Source: Streptomyces sp. SDr-06
Lineage (GTDB): Bacteria > Actinomycetota > Actinomycetes > Streptomycetales > Streptomycetaceae
Reading direction: 5' to 3'
DNA: 64,000 nt
Assembly: GCF_003324565.1 (NCBI RefSeq)
Contig: NZ_QOLA01000001.1
Location: 62,001 to 126,000 of the forward strand
In this document: positions 53,973-63,783 of the stretch, one piece after another
How the letters are laid out: each line of letters starts with the position of its first letter
Numbering within the stretch: the first letter of the stretch is position 1
Program-made: the position numbers and the translations under genes
Notes under the pieces: model-generated
Seen by the model: the letters and a program-made list of their open reading frames with translations, nothing else
Told to the model about the DNA's origin: nothing
The model's database searches: none

Positions 53973-55868
53973 CTACTGAGCGGCGTGGTTCCTGCGGCGG
54001 TGCAGACCGAAGGCGATGCCCGCGCCGGCGACGGCGAGCGCGCCCGCGGCGAGGCCGGCCGGCAGGAGCGCCGAGGAGGAGCCGGTCTCGGCGAGGGTCT
54101 CGCCGGCCGTCTGGGTGGTCGGGCCGTTGCCGGAGCCACCGGTGCCCGAGGTGCTGCCGGTCCCGGCCGGGGCGCTGGGCCCGGTCGGGTGCTGGGGGAT
54201 GTCCGTGACCGACTTGACCGACCCGTCGGCGTTCAGCAGGACCTGCTTGCCGTTGGGGTGCTTGAAGTCGAAGGCCGACTCCAGCGAGTTGGCGCGGGCG
54301 TCGAAGGAGGCGTCGCCGATGCGCCCGGTGTGCCAGTTGTCCTCGATGAAGCGGGTGATGGACGCCTGCTCGGTACGGGTGTGGTCGACCGAGTTGACCT
54401 TGCTGTAGGGCGAGATGACGAGCAGCGGCTGGCGCGTGCCGGGGCCGCAGCGGTCGGAGTAGCCGCCGGCCGCGGCCGGTCCGGCCTGGCAGGCCGGGCT
54501 GTCCGGGGCCTTGCCGTCGGAGCCGGGCTTGGTGTCCTTGGAGCCGTTCTGCGGCTTGGCGTACGCGTGGTCGTACCAGCCGTCCGAGTCGTCGTAGGCG
54601 ATGACGACGGCGGTGTCCTTCCACTCCGGCGACTGCTGGAGCTTGTTGATCTGCTCGACGAGGAAGTGCTGCTCGTCGATCGGGTCGGAGTAGGCGGCGT
54701 GGCCGTCCTGGAACTCCGCGGCCTTCAGGAAGCTCACCGCGGGCAGGTTGCCGGCCTTGAGCGCCGCGTCGAAGTCGCTGAGGTCGTAGTTGTGGTTGGC
54801 CTGGCCGCCGTGGCCGATCTCGGCGGTGTTCTTCGGCGGCAGGTGGTGCGGGTTGGCCGTGGACTTGTAGTACTGGAACGGCGAGTGGTGCGGGCTGTAG
54901 TCGACGGCCGCGGCGCCGCCCACGTTGGTGTGCGTGCTGCCCGAGCACTTCGCGTAGTCGCCCTGCTTGCCGTCCCACGCGGTGCTGGGCCGGAAGCCGC
55001 CCTGGAACCAGCCCCAGGACACCTTCTGCTGGTTGAGCAGGTCGCCGATGTTGCGGCCCTGCATCGCGGCCAGCGCGTTCTTGCTCGTGTGGTCCTTGCC
55101 CGAGCAGTCGTCGTACGCCGGGTCCGGGTCGTTGACGAGCGTGCCGACACCCTGGGCGTTGGGGGAGACGACCGTGTACGGGTCGGGCTTCGCGGTCTGC
55201 TTCGGGTGCTCGGTGCCCGAGGCGGGGTCGGTGGAGATGACCCCGTGGGTCTGCGCCGAGACGAGGTTCAGCGCGCCGGGCGTGGAGGGCCCGTAGGTGG
55301 TGCTGAAGGAGTTGTCGCCGAGCGAGTAGTGCTGGGCGTAGTTCCACATCGCGGTGACGGTGTTGCCGTCGTAGTAGTCCATGACCAGGCCGGGCTCGCC
55401 GAACAGGTTGCCGGAGCACTTGCCGGAGTCCGTGTTCTGCACGTACAGGTCGGCCTTGCCGCCGTTGGCGGCGTACTGCTCGGGCCCGTAGCCGTGGTTC
55501 TGGTCGCAGGTCATGGCCTGCTCGGGGGTGAGGCGCTTGGGCAGGTACTGGTTCGGGTTCTTCGTCAGGAGCCCGGCGTTGCGCAGGGTGTTGATGTCCT
55601 TCGGGGTTCGCTTGTCCGCGGTGAACTTCGTGCCGTCGGTGTTCGCCGCCACCGGGTAGGCCCCGAAGTAGTGGTCGAAGGACACGTTCTCCTGGAAGAG
55701 GACCACCAGGTGCTTGACCGGGGTGGCCGTCTCGCCGCCGTGGTGGTCCGCCGAGTCCGCCGCGGCCGGGACCGTACCGCTCAGCAGGCCGAGCGCCGCC
55801 GCCCCGGCGAACGCCCCCCACCGCCTGGCCCAGCGCCCCGGACCCGCCGCGCTACCTTTGCTGCCCAT
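53973..55868 (-). CDS. Secreted, sortase-anchored phosphoesterase (phospholipase C / acid phosphatase family)
   Basis: The 631-residue protein has a signal peptide (to about residue 38) and a PF04185-type phosphoesterase domain starting KHLVVLFQENVSFDHYFGAYP, with NPNQYLP, TCDQNHGYGPEQ, and AYDDSDGWYDHA as further metal-site blocks. The C-terminus has a Gly/Ser/Thr linker, LAETG at 592-596, a hydrophobic helix and the basic end HRRRNHAAQ, the sortase signal of class E in Streptomyces. It should be displayed on the wall and release phosphate or head groups from lipids or esters. TTCACC repeats lie upstream (56025-56045). Confidence 0.9.
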   Translation of the reverse strand: MGSKGSAAGPGRWARRWGAFAGAAALGLLSGTVPAAADSADHHGGETATPVKHLVVLFQENVSFDHYFGAYPVAANTDGTKFTADKRTPKDINTLRNAGLLTKNPNQYLPKRLTPEQAMTCDQNHGYGPEQYAANGGKADLYVQNTDSGKCSGNLFGEPGLVMDYYDGNTVTAMWNYAQHYSLGDNSFSTTYGPSTPGALNLVSAQTHGVISTDPASGTEHPKQTAKPDPYTVVSPNAQGVGTLVNDPDPAYDDCSGKDHTSKNALAAMQGRNIGDLLNQQKVSWGWFQGGFRPSTAWDGKQGDYAKCSGSTHTNVGGAAAVDYSPHHSPFQYYKSTANPHHLPPKNTAEIGHGGQANHNYDLSDFDAALKAGNLPAVSFLKAAEFQDGHAAYSDPIDEQHFLVEQINKLQQSPEWKDTAVVIAYDDSDGWYDHAYAKPQNGSKDTKPGSDGKAPDSPACQAGPAAAGGYSDRCGPGTRQPLLVISPYSKVNSVDHTRTEQASITRFIEDNWHTGRIGDASFDARANSLESAFDFKHPNGKQVLLNADGSVKSVTDIPQHPTGPSAPAGTGSTSGTGGSGNGPTTQTAGETLAETGSSSALLPAGLAAGALAVAGAGIAFGLHRRRNHAAQ

Positions 55869-56024
55869 GCTCCGCGTGCCTCCACTGGCGTCCGGCGACC
55901 GGCCGCCTTCGTGATGTCGTTGACGAAACGCGATGTTTCGCGCGGACCACTACACCGCGACGGCGACACTGTGTCCTGCTGGTGAACAGCCAGTCAGGAA
56001 TATCAGGCCAAAACTTGACCCTCT

Positions 56025-56045
56025 GTTGGTGAAGGGGTTGGTGAA
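56025..56045 (-). repeat. Direct repeat TTCACCAAC, possible Pho-box-like element
   Basis: On the minus strand TTCACCAAC occurs twice exactly, 12 bases apart (plus-strand GTTGGTGAA at 56025 and 56037), and a GTTCACC is found at 55981-55987. Streptomyces PHO boxes consist of GTTCACC-type 11-base repeats, so the spacing is one base off. Confidence 0.35.
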
Positions 56046-56055
56046 GCGGGGCCGG

Positions 56056-57288
56056 TCAGGCGAGCAGGGACCGGCCGAACCAGTCCGTGCGGTCCCGCAC
56101 TCCCGGCAGCGCGAAGAAGTAGCCGCCGCCGAACGGCTTGATGTAGTCCACCAGCGGCTCGCCCTTCAGCCGCTTCTGCACCGTCTCGAACTGACGGGCC
56201 AGGTCCTGCTGGTAGCAGCAGAAGACGAGCCCCATGTCGAGGTCGCCGTTGCTGTCCATGCCCCGGTCGTAGTTGTAGCCGCGGCGCAGGATCCGCTCGC
56301 TCTCACTCGGCTGCCCCGAACGCGGGTTGGCGAGGCGGATGTGGCTGTTCAACGGGATCACGTCGCCCTTCGGATCCTCCGCGTACTTCGGGACGTCGAA
56401 CTCGGCGGAGCCGTCCAGCGGGGCGCCCGTGTCCCGGCTGCGCCCGAACATCCGCTCCTGCTCCCCGATCGAGACCCGGTCCCAGAATTCCACCAGCATG
56501 CGGATCAGCCGCACGACCTGGTAGCTGCCGCCGGCCGCCCACGCGGGCTCGCCGCCGCCGGCGCCCACCCACACCAGCCGGTCCATCGCGGCCGCGTCCT
56601 TGGGGTCGGGGTTGGCGGTGCCGTCCTTGAAGCCCATGTGGTTGCGGGGAGTTCCGCTGGGTCTCGGCGGGCTGGTGAAACCGTCCATGCGCCAGCGCAC
56701 CTGCATCGCCCCGCGGGTGTGCCGGGCGATGTCGCGCAGGGCGTGCAGGACCACGTCCGGGCTGTCGGCGCACAGCTGCACGCTCAGGTCGCCATGGCAC
56801 CAGGCCGGGTCGAGGTCGTCGTCGGGGAAGGCGGGCATCGCGCCGAGCCGGGCGGGCTTGCGGCTCGCAAGCCCGAACCGGTCGTCGAAGAGGGAGGCTC
56901 CCACCCCCGTCGTGACCGTCACCCCGCCCGTGGGCACCTGCGGGCCGAGCACTCCGGAGTCGCTGGGCGGCGCGGTGATGCCGACCGGGGCGGGCGAGCC
57001 ACCGGTGGCCAGGAAGCGGGCCCGCTCCGTGAGCGTCCGCAGCAGCTCCGTGAGCTCCCTGCGGTCCACGGCCGTCACGTCGAAGGACACGAACGCCGTG
57101 GCCCGCTGCGGGGGTTGGAGGATGGCGGCCTGGTGCGCCCCGTGGAAGTCCACGCGCGCGCCGGGCGCGCCGGTGCCGTCGGCCCGGGCCGGGCGGGGGA
57201 TCGCGCCGGACAGAGCGGCTCCGGTGACCGCGGTCCCGACCCCCGCGGCCGCGCCCCGCAGGAAGCGACGCCGTCGTACCTCACTCAT
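56056..57288 (-). CDS. efeB: Tat-exported DyP-type heme peroxidase EfeB
   Basis: The 410-residue enzyme has a twin-arginine signal ([12 protein letters not shown]) and the DyP core: GFKDGT at 219-224 with distal Asp222, the proximal heme ligand His316 in NSHIRLANP and a conserved Arg. In the ferrous-iron uptake system EfeUOB it oxidises iron or recovers it from heme. Its ATG overlaps the TGA of efeO by four bases (ATGA), so the two are coupled. EfeU is not adjacent. Confidence 0.93.
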   Translation of the reverse strand: MSEVRRRRFLRGAAAGVGTAVTGAALSGAIPRPARADGTGAPGARVDFHGAHQAAILQPPQRATAFVSFDVTAVDRRELTELLRTLTERARFLATGGSPAPVGITAPPSDSGVLGPQVPTGGVTVTTGVGASLFDDRFGLASRKPARLGAMPAFPDDDLDPAWCHGDLSVQLCADSPDVVLHALRDIARHTRGAMQVRWRMDGFTSPPRPSGTPRNHMGFKDGTANPDPKDAAAMDRLVWVGAGGGEPAWAAGGSYQVVRLIRMLVEFWDRVSIGEQERMFGRSRDTGAPLDGSAEFDVPKYAEDPKGDVIPLNSHIRLANPRSGQPSESERILRRGYNYDRGMDSNGDLDMGLVFCCYQQDLARQFETVQKRLKGEPLVDYIKPFGGGYFFALPGVRDRTDWFGRSLLA

Positions 57289-58550
57289 GCCGTCCTCCGT
57301 GCGTCGCAGATCGTCGCCACCGGGGCCAGGAGTTCCACGGCCTGGCCGATGTCGCTGTTGATCCGTTGCCGGTCCTGGTGGCCGAGCCGGTCCAACGGCG
57401 TCCAGTGCCCGCCCGCGCCGAAACCGTCCAGGGTGTGCTGGGTGCGGTCCAGCCACGCGTCGAGGCGCGGCAGGTCCGGGTAGCGGGTGGTGAGCAGCGG
57501 GCGCAGCAGGGTGAGCAGCTCGCGGGTGCCGTCGAGGTTGGCGCGGGCGGTGGCCAGGCCGGTGCCGCTGCCGTAGTCGGTGCGCCCGGTGAGCTCCGCG
57601 TGGGCGGTGGCCTCCAGGATCTCGTGGGCGCGCAGCCCCAGTTGGGCCGGGTCGAGGCGCTGCTGCGGCCAGCTGTCACGCAGGGCGTGCACGGCTTGCG
57701 CGAGCCGGTCGGCGGGGCCGCGCAGCGAGGCGGCCGACTCGCCGTGCCACAGGCCGTACTCGACGCGGTGGAAGCCCTCGAAGCCCTGGGCCGATCCGGC
57801 GGCGGACGGGGCGGGGCCGGAGCCGTTGATGGCTCCGTCCGCCTCGCCGAACTGGTCGTAGGCGGCGCCCATGCGCTCGTACACGAGGTACGCGGGCAGC
57901 CAGGCGTCCCGCGCCGCGGCGAGGTCCCCGTCGTCGACGGCGCGCTTCAACTCGTCGGTGCGGTCGGACAGTTCGACGGTCCTGGCCGTGATCCACTGCT
58001 GGTAGGCGAGCGCCACCGGGATGAGGTCGTGCTGGGTGACGGGGACCGCGGCCGGTCCCCCGCCGCCCGGGCTGCCCGCGATCGTCACGGTGGGTCCGAC
58101 GACCGCGTCCGCGTCGTCCGGCAGGCACTTGAAGGCGTAGGAGCCGCCGCCCAGGACCACGCGCAGCTCGCGGGTCGTGCCGGGGGCCAGGCCCTCGACC
58201 TCCCCGTAGACGGCTCCGGTCGCCGGATCGGTGAGATCGACTTCGGCCGGTGTCGAGGACGTGTTGTGCAGCGCGAACACCTGGGGCCCGGGTGTCGCGC
58301 CGCTCCAGCCGTTGCCGCACGCGCCCTGCGCCACCTCGACGACGGTCGGCCCCTTCGCCGCCGGGCGCTTCGCGTCGGCCGACGTGCCAGGAGAGGCGAG
58401 GGCGTATGCCGCCGCGCCCGCCGCGACAGCGGCCACGACCACGATCGCGGCGGTGCGGCGACCGATGAGCCGCCTCCCGCGCACCGGCATGCCGGGCCCC
58501 TCGTCGGGTTCGGCCGGTTCGTGACCCGAGCCCGGTTCGGGGTCGCTCAT
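57285..58550 (-). CDS. efeO: Iron-uptake protein EfeO (cupredoxin plus M75 domains)
   Basis: The 421-residue protein has one membrane anchor at about residues 33-53, a cupredoxin-like domain (about 66-160, Cys78 and Cys142) and an imelysin/peptidase M75 domain with the H-x-x-E motif H261-R-V-E264. It binds iron outside the membrane and hands it to EfeB/EfeU. Start ATG 58550 with GGAG seven bases upstream (GTG 58553 possible). No iron-box sequence was found upstream. Confidence 0.92.
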   Translation of the reverse strand: MSDPEPGSGHEPAEPDEGPGMPVRGRRLIGRRTAAIVVVAAVAAGAAAYALASPGTSADAKRPAAKGPTVVEVAQGACGNGWSGATPGPQVFALHNTSSTPAEVDLTDPATGAVYGEVEGLAPGTTRELRVVLGGGSYAFKCLPDDADAVVGPTVTIAGSPGGGGPAAVPVTQHDLIPVALAYQQWITARTVELSDRTDELKRAVDDGDLAAARDAWLPAYLVYERMGAAYDQFGEADGAINGSGPAPSAAGSAQGFEGFHRVEYGLWHGESAASLRGPADRLAQAVHALRDSWPQQRLDPAQLGLRAHEILEATAHAELTGRTDYGSGTGLATARANLDGTRELLTLLRPLLTTRYPDLPRLDAWLDRTQHTLDGFGAGGHWTPLDRLGHQDRQRINSDIGQAVELLAPVATICDARRTA

Positions 58551-58698
58551 CACGGCACTCCGTTCGTGTCAGCGGCGAGGGGACGCCGCCGCTCATGCTA
58601 GGCAACCGGGCGGGCCCGAACGCTCATCCGGGTGACCGCACACCCAGATTTACCCCCGAGTTCACCGAGCCGACACCGGCACCCGCCCCGAACGGCGC

Positions 58699-59670
58699 CT
58701 AGGACGCCCTGTCCTCACCGACCCGGATCACGATCTTGCCATGGGCGTGGCCCGTCCGGCTGAGCTCGAACGCGTCCGCCAGCCGCTCCAGGGGGAACGT
58801 CTCGGCCACCGGCACCTTGAGCTGCCCCGCGTCCGCGAGCCCGGCCAGGGTCTCCAGACCGGGGCCGTCGGGGCGTACCCACATCCACTGGCCGCCCGCC
58901 TCCATGACGGAGGGGTCGGCGATCGAGGCGTGGCGGCCCCCCTCGCGCAGGACGGCCCGGGTGGTGTCGAGCACACCGCCCACGTAGTCGACGACGACGT
59001 CCACGCCGTCGGGGGCCAGGGCCCGGATGCGCTCGGTGACCCCGTCTCCGTACGCCACGGGCTCGGCCCCCAGCTCGCGCAGCCGGTCGTGGTTGCGCTC
59101 GGAGGCCGTGCCGATGACACGGGCGCCCAGGGCCTTCGCGATCTGTACGCCGAACGTGCCCACGCCGCCCGCCGCGCCGTGCACGAGCACCGTGTCACCC
59201 TTCCCGGTGCCGAGCCGGGTCAGGGTCTGCTGGGCGGTGAGGCCCGCCAGGGGCACACCCGCGGACTCCTCCCAGCTCAGGGACTTCGGCCTGCGGGCGA
59301 GAGCGCGTACCGGGACGGTCACGAACTCGGCGAAGGTGCCGCCGTGCACATAGTCCTTGCGGGCGTACGCGTAGACCTCGTCGCCCGCCTTCCACTCGGG
59401 GGTGTCGATGCCCGTGCTCTCCACGACACCGGCGACGTCCCAGCCCGGAACCACCGGGAAGACCGTGTCCATCATGCCGTCCAGGCCCCCGGACATGATC
59501 TTCCAGTCGACCGGGTTGACGGACGCGCAGCGCACCCGGACGACGACCTCGCCCGGGCCCACCTTGGGCCGGGGCTGCTCGGTCAGGCTCAGGACCGAGT
59601 TGTCGCCGTACGAGGCGTACGTCATGGCCTTCATGGTGCTCTTCTCGGTGTTCGCGGAGCTCGTGGGCAT
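58699..59670 (-). CDS. Zinc-independent NADPH quinone oxidoreductase-type reductase
   Basis: The 323-residue MDR-superfamily enzyme has the nucleotide fold HGAAGGVGTFGVQIAKALGA and lacks the zinc cysteine cluster, placing it in the quinone/enone reductase group. ATG 59670 has GGGAGAGAG upstream; ATG 59634 is an alternative with GAGAAGAG. It lies 167 bases upstream of the CYP102 stop on the same strand and is probably a separate unit. Substrate unknown. Confidence 0.9.
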   Translation of the reverse strand: MPTSSANTEKSTMKAMTYASYGDNSVLSLTEQPRPKVGPGEVVVRVRCASVNPVDWKIMSGGLDGMMDTVFPVVPGWDVAGVVESTGIDTPEWKAGDEVYAYARKDYVHGGTFAEFVTVPVRALARRPKSLSWEESAGVPLAGLTAQQTLTRLGTGKGDTVLVHGAAGGVGTFGVQIAKALGARVIGTASERNHDRLRELGAEPVAYGDGVTERIRALAPDGVDVVVDYVGGVLDTTRAVLREGGRHASIADPSVMEAGGQWMWVRPDGPGLETLAGLADAGQLKVPVAETFPLERLADAFELSRTGHAHGKIVIRVGEDRAS

Positions 59671-59837
59671 CGTGGGCTCTCTCCCGGTGTCGAGGTGGGC
59701 GGGGAGGGCCGGACCCACGGGCTGCCGGGCCCCCGCGGTCACCGGTCTCCCCGGTTACTCCGATTCTGGTGCGCCGGGCGCGGGCCCGCCCCCCGGACGG
59801 GCCCGGCCGCCCGGCGGGACGCGGGTCCCCGCGCGTC

Positions 59838-62800
59838 TCAGCCGGCGTAGACGTCCTCCACGTAGCGGCCCTCGGCGGTCAGCCGGTTCAGCCACTCCTC
59901 GGCCTCGGCGGCCGAGGCGCCGGTACGCCCGGCGTACAGGTCGCGGAAGGCGCCGCGCACCCCCGGCGCCATGCGGCTGCCGTCACCGCAGACGTATACG
60001 CGCGCGCCCGCCTCCAGGAGCGGCCAGAGTTCGTCCGCGTCGGCGGCGATGCGGTGCTGCACGAAGCGGCCGCCGCCGTCGGCGGGCGCGCTGAAGGCGG
60101 GGCGCAGCGAGAGGGCTCCGGCGCGTTCGGCGGCGTGCAGTTCGTCGGCGTGCAGGAAGTCCGACTCCGGCGCGTCGCAGCCGAAGTAGAGCAGGGCCGG
60201 AGCGGGTTGACGGACCGTCAGGCGGTCCGCGACGGCGCCCCGGAAGGGCGCGAGGCCCGTCCCGGCGGCGATCATGATGACCGGTTCCGGTGCCTCGGGT
60301 GCGATACGGAAGGCCTCGCGACAGGGCTGGACGCGGGCGAGGACGGTGTCGCCGGACCGCAGGGAGTGCAGATGGCCGGATCCGGTGCCGCCCGGGTTGA
60401 GCGAGACCATCAGGTCGGCGTGGCGCGGGTCGCGGGCGGGCGAGGACGACACCGAATACGGGCGGGGCCGGAGCGGGGGCAGCAGTTCCAGGAGGGTGGG
60501 CCAGTCGAGCGCGCCCCGCAGCGCGGGGTGGTCCTCGATCAGCGCCAGAAGCGGGCGCGGATCGTCCGCCGCCAGCCGCTCCAGCGCGGCGCGCTCGGGC
60601 GGGCACGGGTTGTTGGCGGCGAGCAGCGCCGTCTGCTCACGGGTGGGGCGGCCGCCCAGCTCGACGTGATGCGCGAGGAGTTCACGCACCGAGAGCGGGC
60701 GGTCGACCGGCAGGGCCGTGGGTGTGGCGTGCGGAGCGCGGATGTTCAGGACGGTGTCGGGTTCCACACCGAGGGCCGCCGCCGCCCGCGCGACGACCGC
60801 CGGGGCGTTCACGGGCAGCACGGTGAGGTGGTCGGCCGTGCGGTAGGTGACGCCCTCGGGCAGGGCCACCCGCACGAAGCGCTTGGGCCGGGGGTGGCCC
60901 GGCGAGGTGAGGTCGCGGGCCTCGGTGACGGTCATCTCCACCAGGCCGTGGCGCTCCGCGAGGGCCGCGCGCGGCCCGCCGGTCACCTCCGTGACCGCGT
61001 AGGCCGCCTCGGTGGACGGCTGTGCGGCGCCGACGCTCTCCGGGTCTCCGTACCGTCCGAGGAGCACCACCCGCAGGGCGGCCGCGAACTCCCGTACCGT
61101 GCCGGCCAGTTCACCTGACGCGTCGGCTTCGGCGCGGGGCAGCAGGCGCTCGCCGCCGATGGCCGTGAGGCGTTCGTCGAGGAGGGTGGGCACGCGCTGG
61201 TAGGTCGCGGCCCAGTTGCGGTCGCCCACGCCGAGCACCGCGTACGGTACGCCGTCGGCCGCGCCGGGTTCCGCGTCCTCGATCCAGCGGACGAACCGGG
61301 CCGCGTCGTCGGTGGGCTGCCCGTTGTAGGAAGCGGCGACGATGACGACCGGACGGTCCTTGGGCAGCGCGTCCGTGTACGCGTCGAGCGGGGCGACGTC
61401 GGCGGCGAGGCCGAGCCCGGCGGCCTCGGCGGCCAGTCGCTCGGCGAACTCACGGCAGGTGCCGTAGTTCGTGCCGTGCAGGAGCAGCAGGCCGGTCCCC
61501 TGGCGCACCCGCGAGGGCAGTGCGGGTACGGGCTCGGCGGCGCCGGCGGCCGTGCGCGAGCCCGGGCCGGGGTGGGCGGCCCGGTTCAGGGACCGGTCGG
61601 CGGGGGTGCGCGGGATCAGGGAGAGGGTGAAGCCGTCGGGCTTGAGGGTGAGGGTCTCCTTGACGCGCAGCCGGTAGTCCGCCGAGTCCACGAAGCGGTA
61701 GCGGTGCGCGAGCAGCGCGAGCAGCATGGTCGCCTCGTGCAGCGCGAACTGCCGCCCGATGCAGGCCCGCTCGCCCGTACCGAAGGGCTTGTAGGCGTGC
61801 GGTGAGCGGGTCGCCTCCGCCTCGGGCGTGAACCGGGCCGGGTCGAACAGCTCGGGATTGTCGCCCCAGACCGGGTCCCGGTGCAGCATCGGCGTGAGCA
61901 CCGTGACCAGGTCGCCGGCGCGCAGCCGGACCCGGCCGCCGAGCACGGTGTCCTCGCGGGCCTGGCGGGTGAAGGCGGCCGCCGTGGGCCACAGCCGCAG
62001 CGCCTCACTCAGCACCTGGCGGGTGAAGCGCAGCTTCCCGATGTCCTCGAAGGCGGGGTCGGGATCGGCGGTGTCGCCCCACAGCTCGTCGGCCTCGCGC
62101 TGGACCAGGTGCAGCGCGGTGGGGTCCTTGAGCAGGTGGTAGAGCGCGAAGGACAGCGTGCCCGAGGTGGTCTCGTGCCCGGCGATGAGGAAGGTGATGA
62201 CCTGGTTGCGGATGTTGGCCGCGTCCAGGGTGGTGCCGTCCTTGGGGTGTTCGGCTCCCAGCATCAGACCGAGCAGGTCGTCGACGGAGGTGTCCCCGCT
62301 GCGGGTGCGGGCGGCGATGACCTCGTCGACGACCGAGGCGAGATAGGCCGAGTCCCGCTCGAAGGCGCGGTCCTGCTCGCTGTGGTCGCCGTCCGGGCTG
62401 CGGCCGAGCCGCTTCATGCTCCACTCCAGGCAGCGCACCATCGCCTCGACGAAGGGGTGCGCGGTGGCGCGTCCGAAGGAGTCGAAGTCGAAGCCGAACC
62501 CGGCCAGGCCGATGGTGTCCAGGGTCATCCGCGTCATGTCGTCGGCGACGTCCACCGGCTCGCCCAGCGCCGCCCGGCGGTCCCAGCTGTCCATCACGCG
62601 GCGCGCGACGCGCAGCATCGCGGGATGGTAGGTCCGCATCGAGCCGAGCGCGAAGGCGGGCATGAGGATGTCGTGCGCCTTGGCCCAGTTCGGTTCGTCG
62701 TTGTAGGCCGTGAACAGCCCGTCGCCCGCGAACTCGCGCACGTGGTCGAGGACCTTGGAGATGCCCTTGGAGAAGCGGGTCTCGTCGGCGAGCTCGGTGA

Positions 62801-62993
62801 CCAGGTCGAGCGAGCTCACGAAGAGGTGCTGGTGCTCGTTGAGGCGGCGCCGGAACACCGGCCCGTGCACCCGGGCCAGCTCCATGGACTGCTGGATGGG
62901 CGTCTCGGTGAGACCAGCGGCCGAGATGTCCACCAGGGGGACGCTCTCGTCGTCGGGGCGTGCGTCTGCGGGGATCAGGATCGTGTCCGTCAT
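59838..62993 (-). CDS. Self-sufficient cytochrome P450, CYP102 (BM3-like)
   Basis: The 1051-residue fusion has a P450 domain (about 1-470) and a diflavin reductase. P450 motifs: AGHETTSGTL in the I helix, EALRL (E-x-x-R), and heme loop PFGTGERACIG with Cys411. The reductase has an FMN part (HGTNYGTCREFA, about 497-510), an FAD motif RPRPYSVSSSP (near 848), and NADPH-binding AAGTGLAPFRG (near 910), then VEDVYAG at the end. Length and order match P450 BM3, which hydroxylates fatty acids below the terminal carbon. ATG 62993 with GAGG upstream. It is divergent from a PAS-LuxR regulator. Confidence 0.95.
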   Translation of the reverse strand: MTDTILIPADARPDDESVPLVDISAAGLTETPIQQSMELARVHGPVFRRRLNEHQHLFVSSLDLVTELADETRFSKGISKVLDHVREFAGDGLFTAYNDEPNWAKAHDILMPAFALGSMRTYHPAMLRVARRVMDSWDRRAALGEPVDVADDMTRMTLDTIGLAGFGFDFDSFGRATAHPFVEAMVRCLEWSMKRLGRSPDGDHSEQDRAFERDSAYLASVVDEVIAARTRSGDTSVDDLLGLMLGAEHPKDGTTLDAANIRNQVITFLIAGHETTSGTLSFALYHLLKDPTALHLVQREADELWGDTADPDPAFEDIGKLRFTRQVLSEALRLWPTAAAFTRQAREDTVLGGRVRLRAGDLVTVLTPMLHRDPVWGDNPELFDPARFTPEAEATRSPHAYKPFGTGERACIGRQFALHEATMLLALLAHRYRFVDSADYRLRVKETLTLKPDGFTLSLIPRTPADRSLNRAAHPGPGSRTAAGAAEPVPALPSRVRQGTGLLLLHGTNYGTCREFAERLAAEAAGLGLAADVAPLDAYTDALPKDRPVVIVAASYNGQPTDDAARFVRWIEDAEPGAADGVPYAVLGVGDRNWAATYQRVPTLLDERLTAIGGERLLPRAEADASGELAGTVREFAAALRVVLLGRYGDPESVGAAQPSTEAAYAVTEVTGGPRAALAERHGLVEMTVTEARDLTSPGHPRPKRFVRVALPEGVTYRTADHLTVLPVNAPAVVARAAAALGVEPDTVLNIRAPHATPTALPVDRPLSVRELLAHHVELGGRPTREQTALLAANNPCPPERAALERLAADDPRPLLALIEDHPALRGALDWPTLLELLPPLRPRPYSVSSSPARDPRHADLMVSLNPGGTGSGHLHSLRSGDTVLARVQPCREAFRIAPEAPEPVIMIAAGTGLAPFRGAVADRLTVRQPAPALLYFGCDAPESDFLHADELHAAERAGALSLRPAFSAPADGGGRFVQHRIAADADELWPLLEAGARVYVCGDGSRMAPGVRGAFRDLYAGRTGASAAEAEEWLNRLTAEGRYVEDVYAG

Positions 62994-63036
62994 GCGTCCA
63001 GCCTCACCCGGCCGGTGTGCCCCGCCGCTTCGGGCG

Positions 63037-63054
63037 ACTGCATGATTGTGCAGT
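63037..63054. promoter_or_regulatory. 18-bp palindrome between CYP102 and PAS-LuxR genes
   Basis: ACTGCA, six bases, TGCAGT forms a perfect dyad in the 106-bp divergent promoter region, 44 bases from the P450 start and 46 from the regulator start. Size is that of a LuxR-type box. Confidence 0.6.
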
Positions 63055-63099
63055 GGTTTCTCGCGTACCGCTCTTGCGGACGGGCCAGGAAAAGGGGCG

Positions 63100-63774
63100 G
63101 TGACCCGCGGCATGACCGACGAGCAGGCGGTGGAGGAGGACATCGGCACGTGGCGCAACCACTTCCTGACCCTCCTCGACCGCATCCCCGTGCCGATCGC
63201 CGTCTGCCGCATCGACGGCGCGGTGCACGTCGCCAATCCCGCCATGGCCGCCGAGTGGAGAACCACTCCCGGGCGCCTGCGCGGGCGTTCGCTGCGCGAG
63301 CTGTTCACCCCGCGCTCCGAGGAGCAGATCGATCGCCTCGTCACGGCGCTGCGCGCGGGGCGTACCTCCCGCTATCCCATTGGGGTGACCTGGCGGGCGG
63401 GCCAGGACGGGGCCGAGCGCGAGGGCGAGTTCACCATCGACCCGATCATGGCCCTCCCCAACCCCGAGCCCGTTCTGCTCGCCATGCTGTACGTCCGCGA
63501 CGAACGCCCCGGACCACCGCCCGCTCGGCAGGGCACGGTGAGCGAGGCGCAGGCCCGCATCCTGGCGCTGGCCGCCTCCGGCGCGACCACGGCGGCCATC
63601 GGCAAGGCCCTGGGTCTGACCGTCGACGGCGTCAACTACCACCTGACCCGGCTCTCCCAGCGCTGGCGCGTCCGGGGGCGTACGGCACTGGTGGCCAAGG
63701 CGTACGCGCTGGGGGTGCTCGCCCCCGGCCACTGGCCGCCGGTGCCGGCCGAGGGGATCACGGAGCGCTCCTGA
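63100..63774 (+). CDS. PAS-LuxR regulator
   Basis: The 224-residue protein has an N-terminal PAS domain (about 20-135; DRIPVPIAVCRIDGAVHVANPAM is its start, quoted in part) and a LuxR helix-turn-helix at about 148-205 (TVSEAQARILALAASGATTAAI, GLTVDGVNYHLTRL). It has no receiver domain. GTG 63100 with AGGA nine bases upstream is preferred over ATG 63112. It is divergent from the CYP102 gene and probably controls it by sensing a small ligand or redox state. Confidence 0.9.
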   Translation: MTRGMTDEQAVEEDIGTWRNHFLTLLDRIPVPIAVCRIDGAVHVANPAMAAEWRTTPGRLRGRSLRELFTPRSEEQIDRLVTALRAGRTSRYPIGVTWRAGQDGAEREGEFTIDPIMALPNPEPVLLAMLYVRDERPGPPPARQGTVSEAQARILALAASGATTAAIGKALGLTVDGVNYHLTRLSQRWRVRGRTALVAKAYALGVLAPGHWPPVPAEGITERS

Positions 63775-63783
63775 TCGCGCGGG

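Noticed and set aside
58551..58698. Iron box (IdeR/DmdR1 type) upstream of efeO
   Set aside because: Only a vague partial resemblance (GCCTAGC); no 19-bp dyad.
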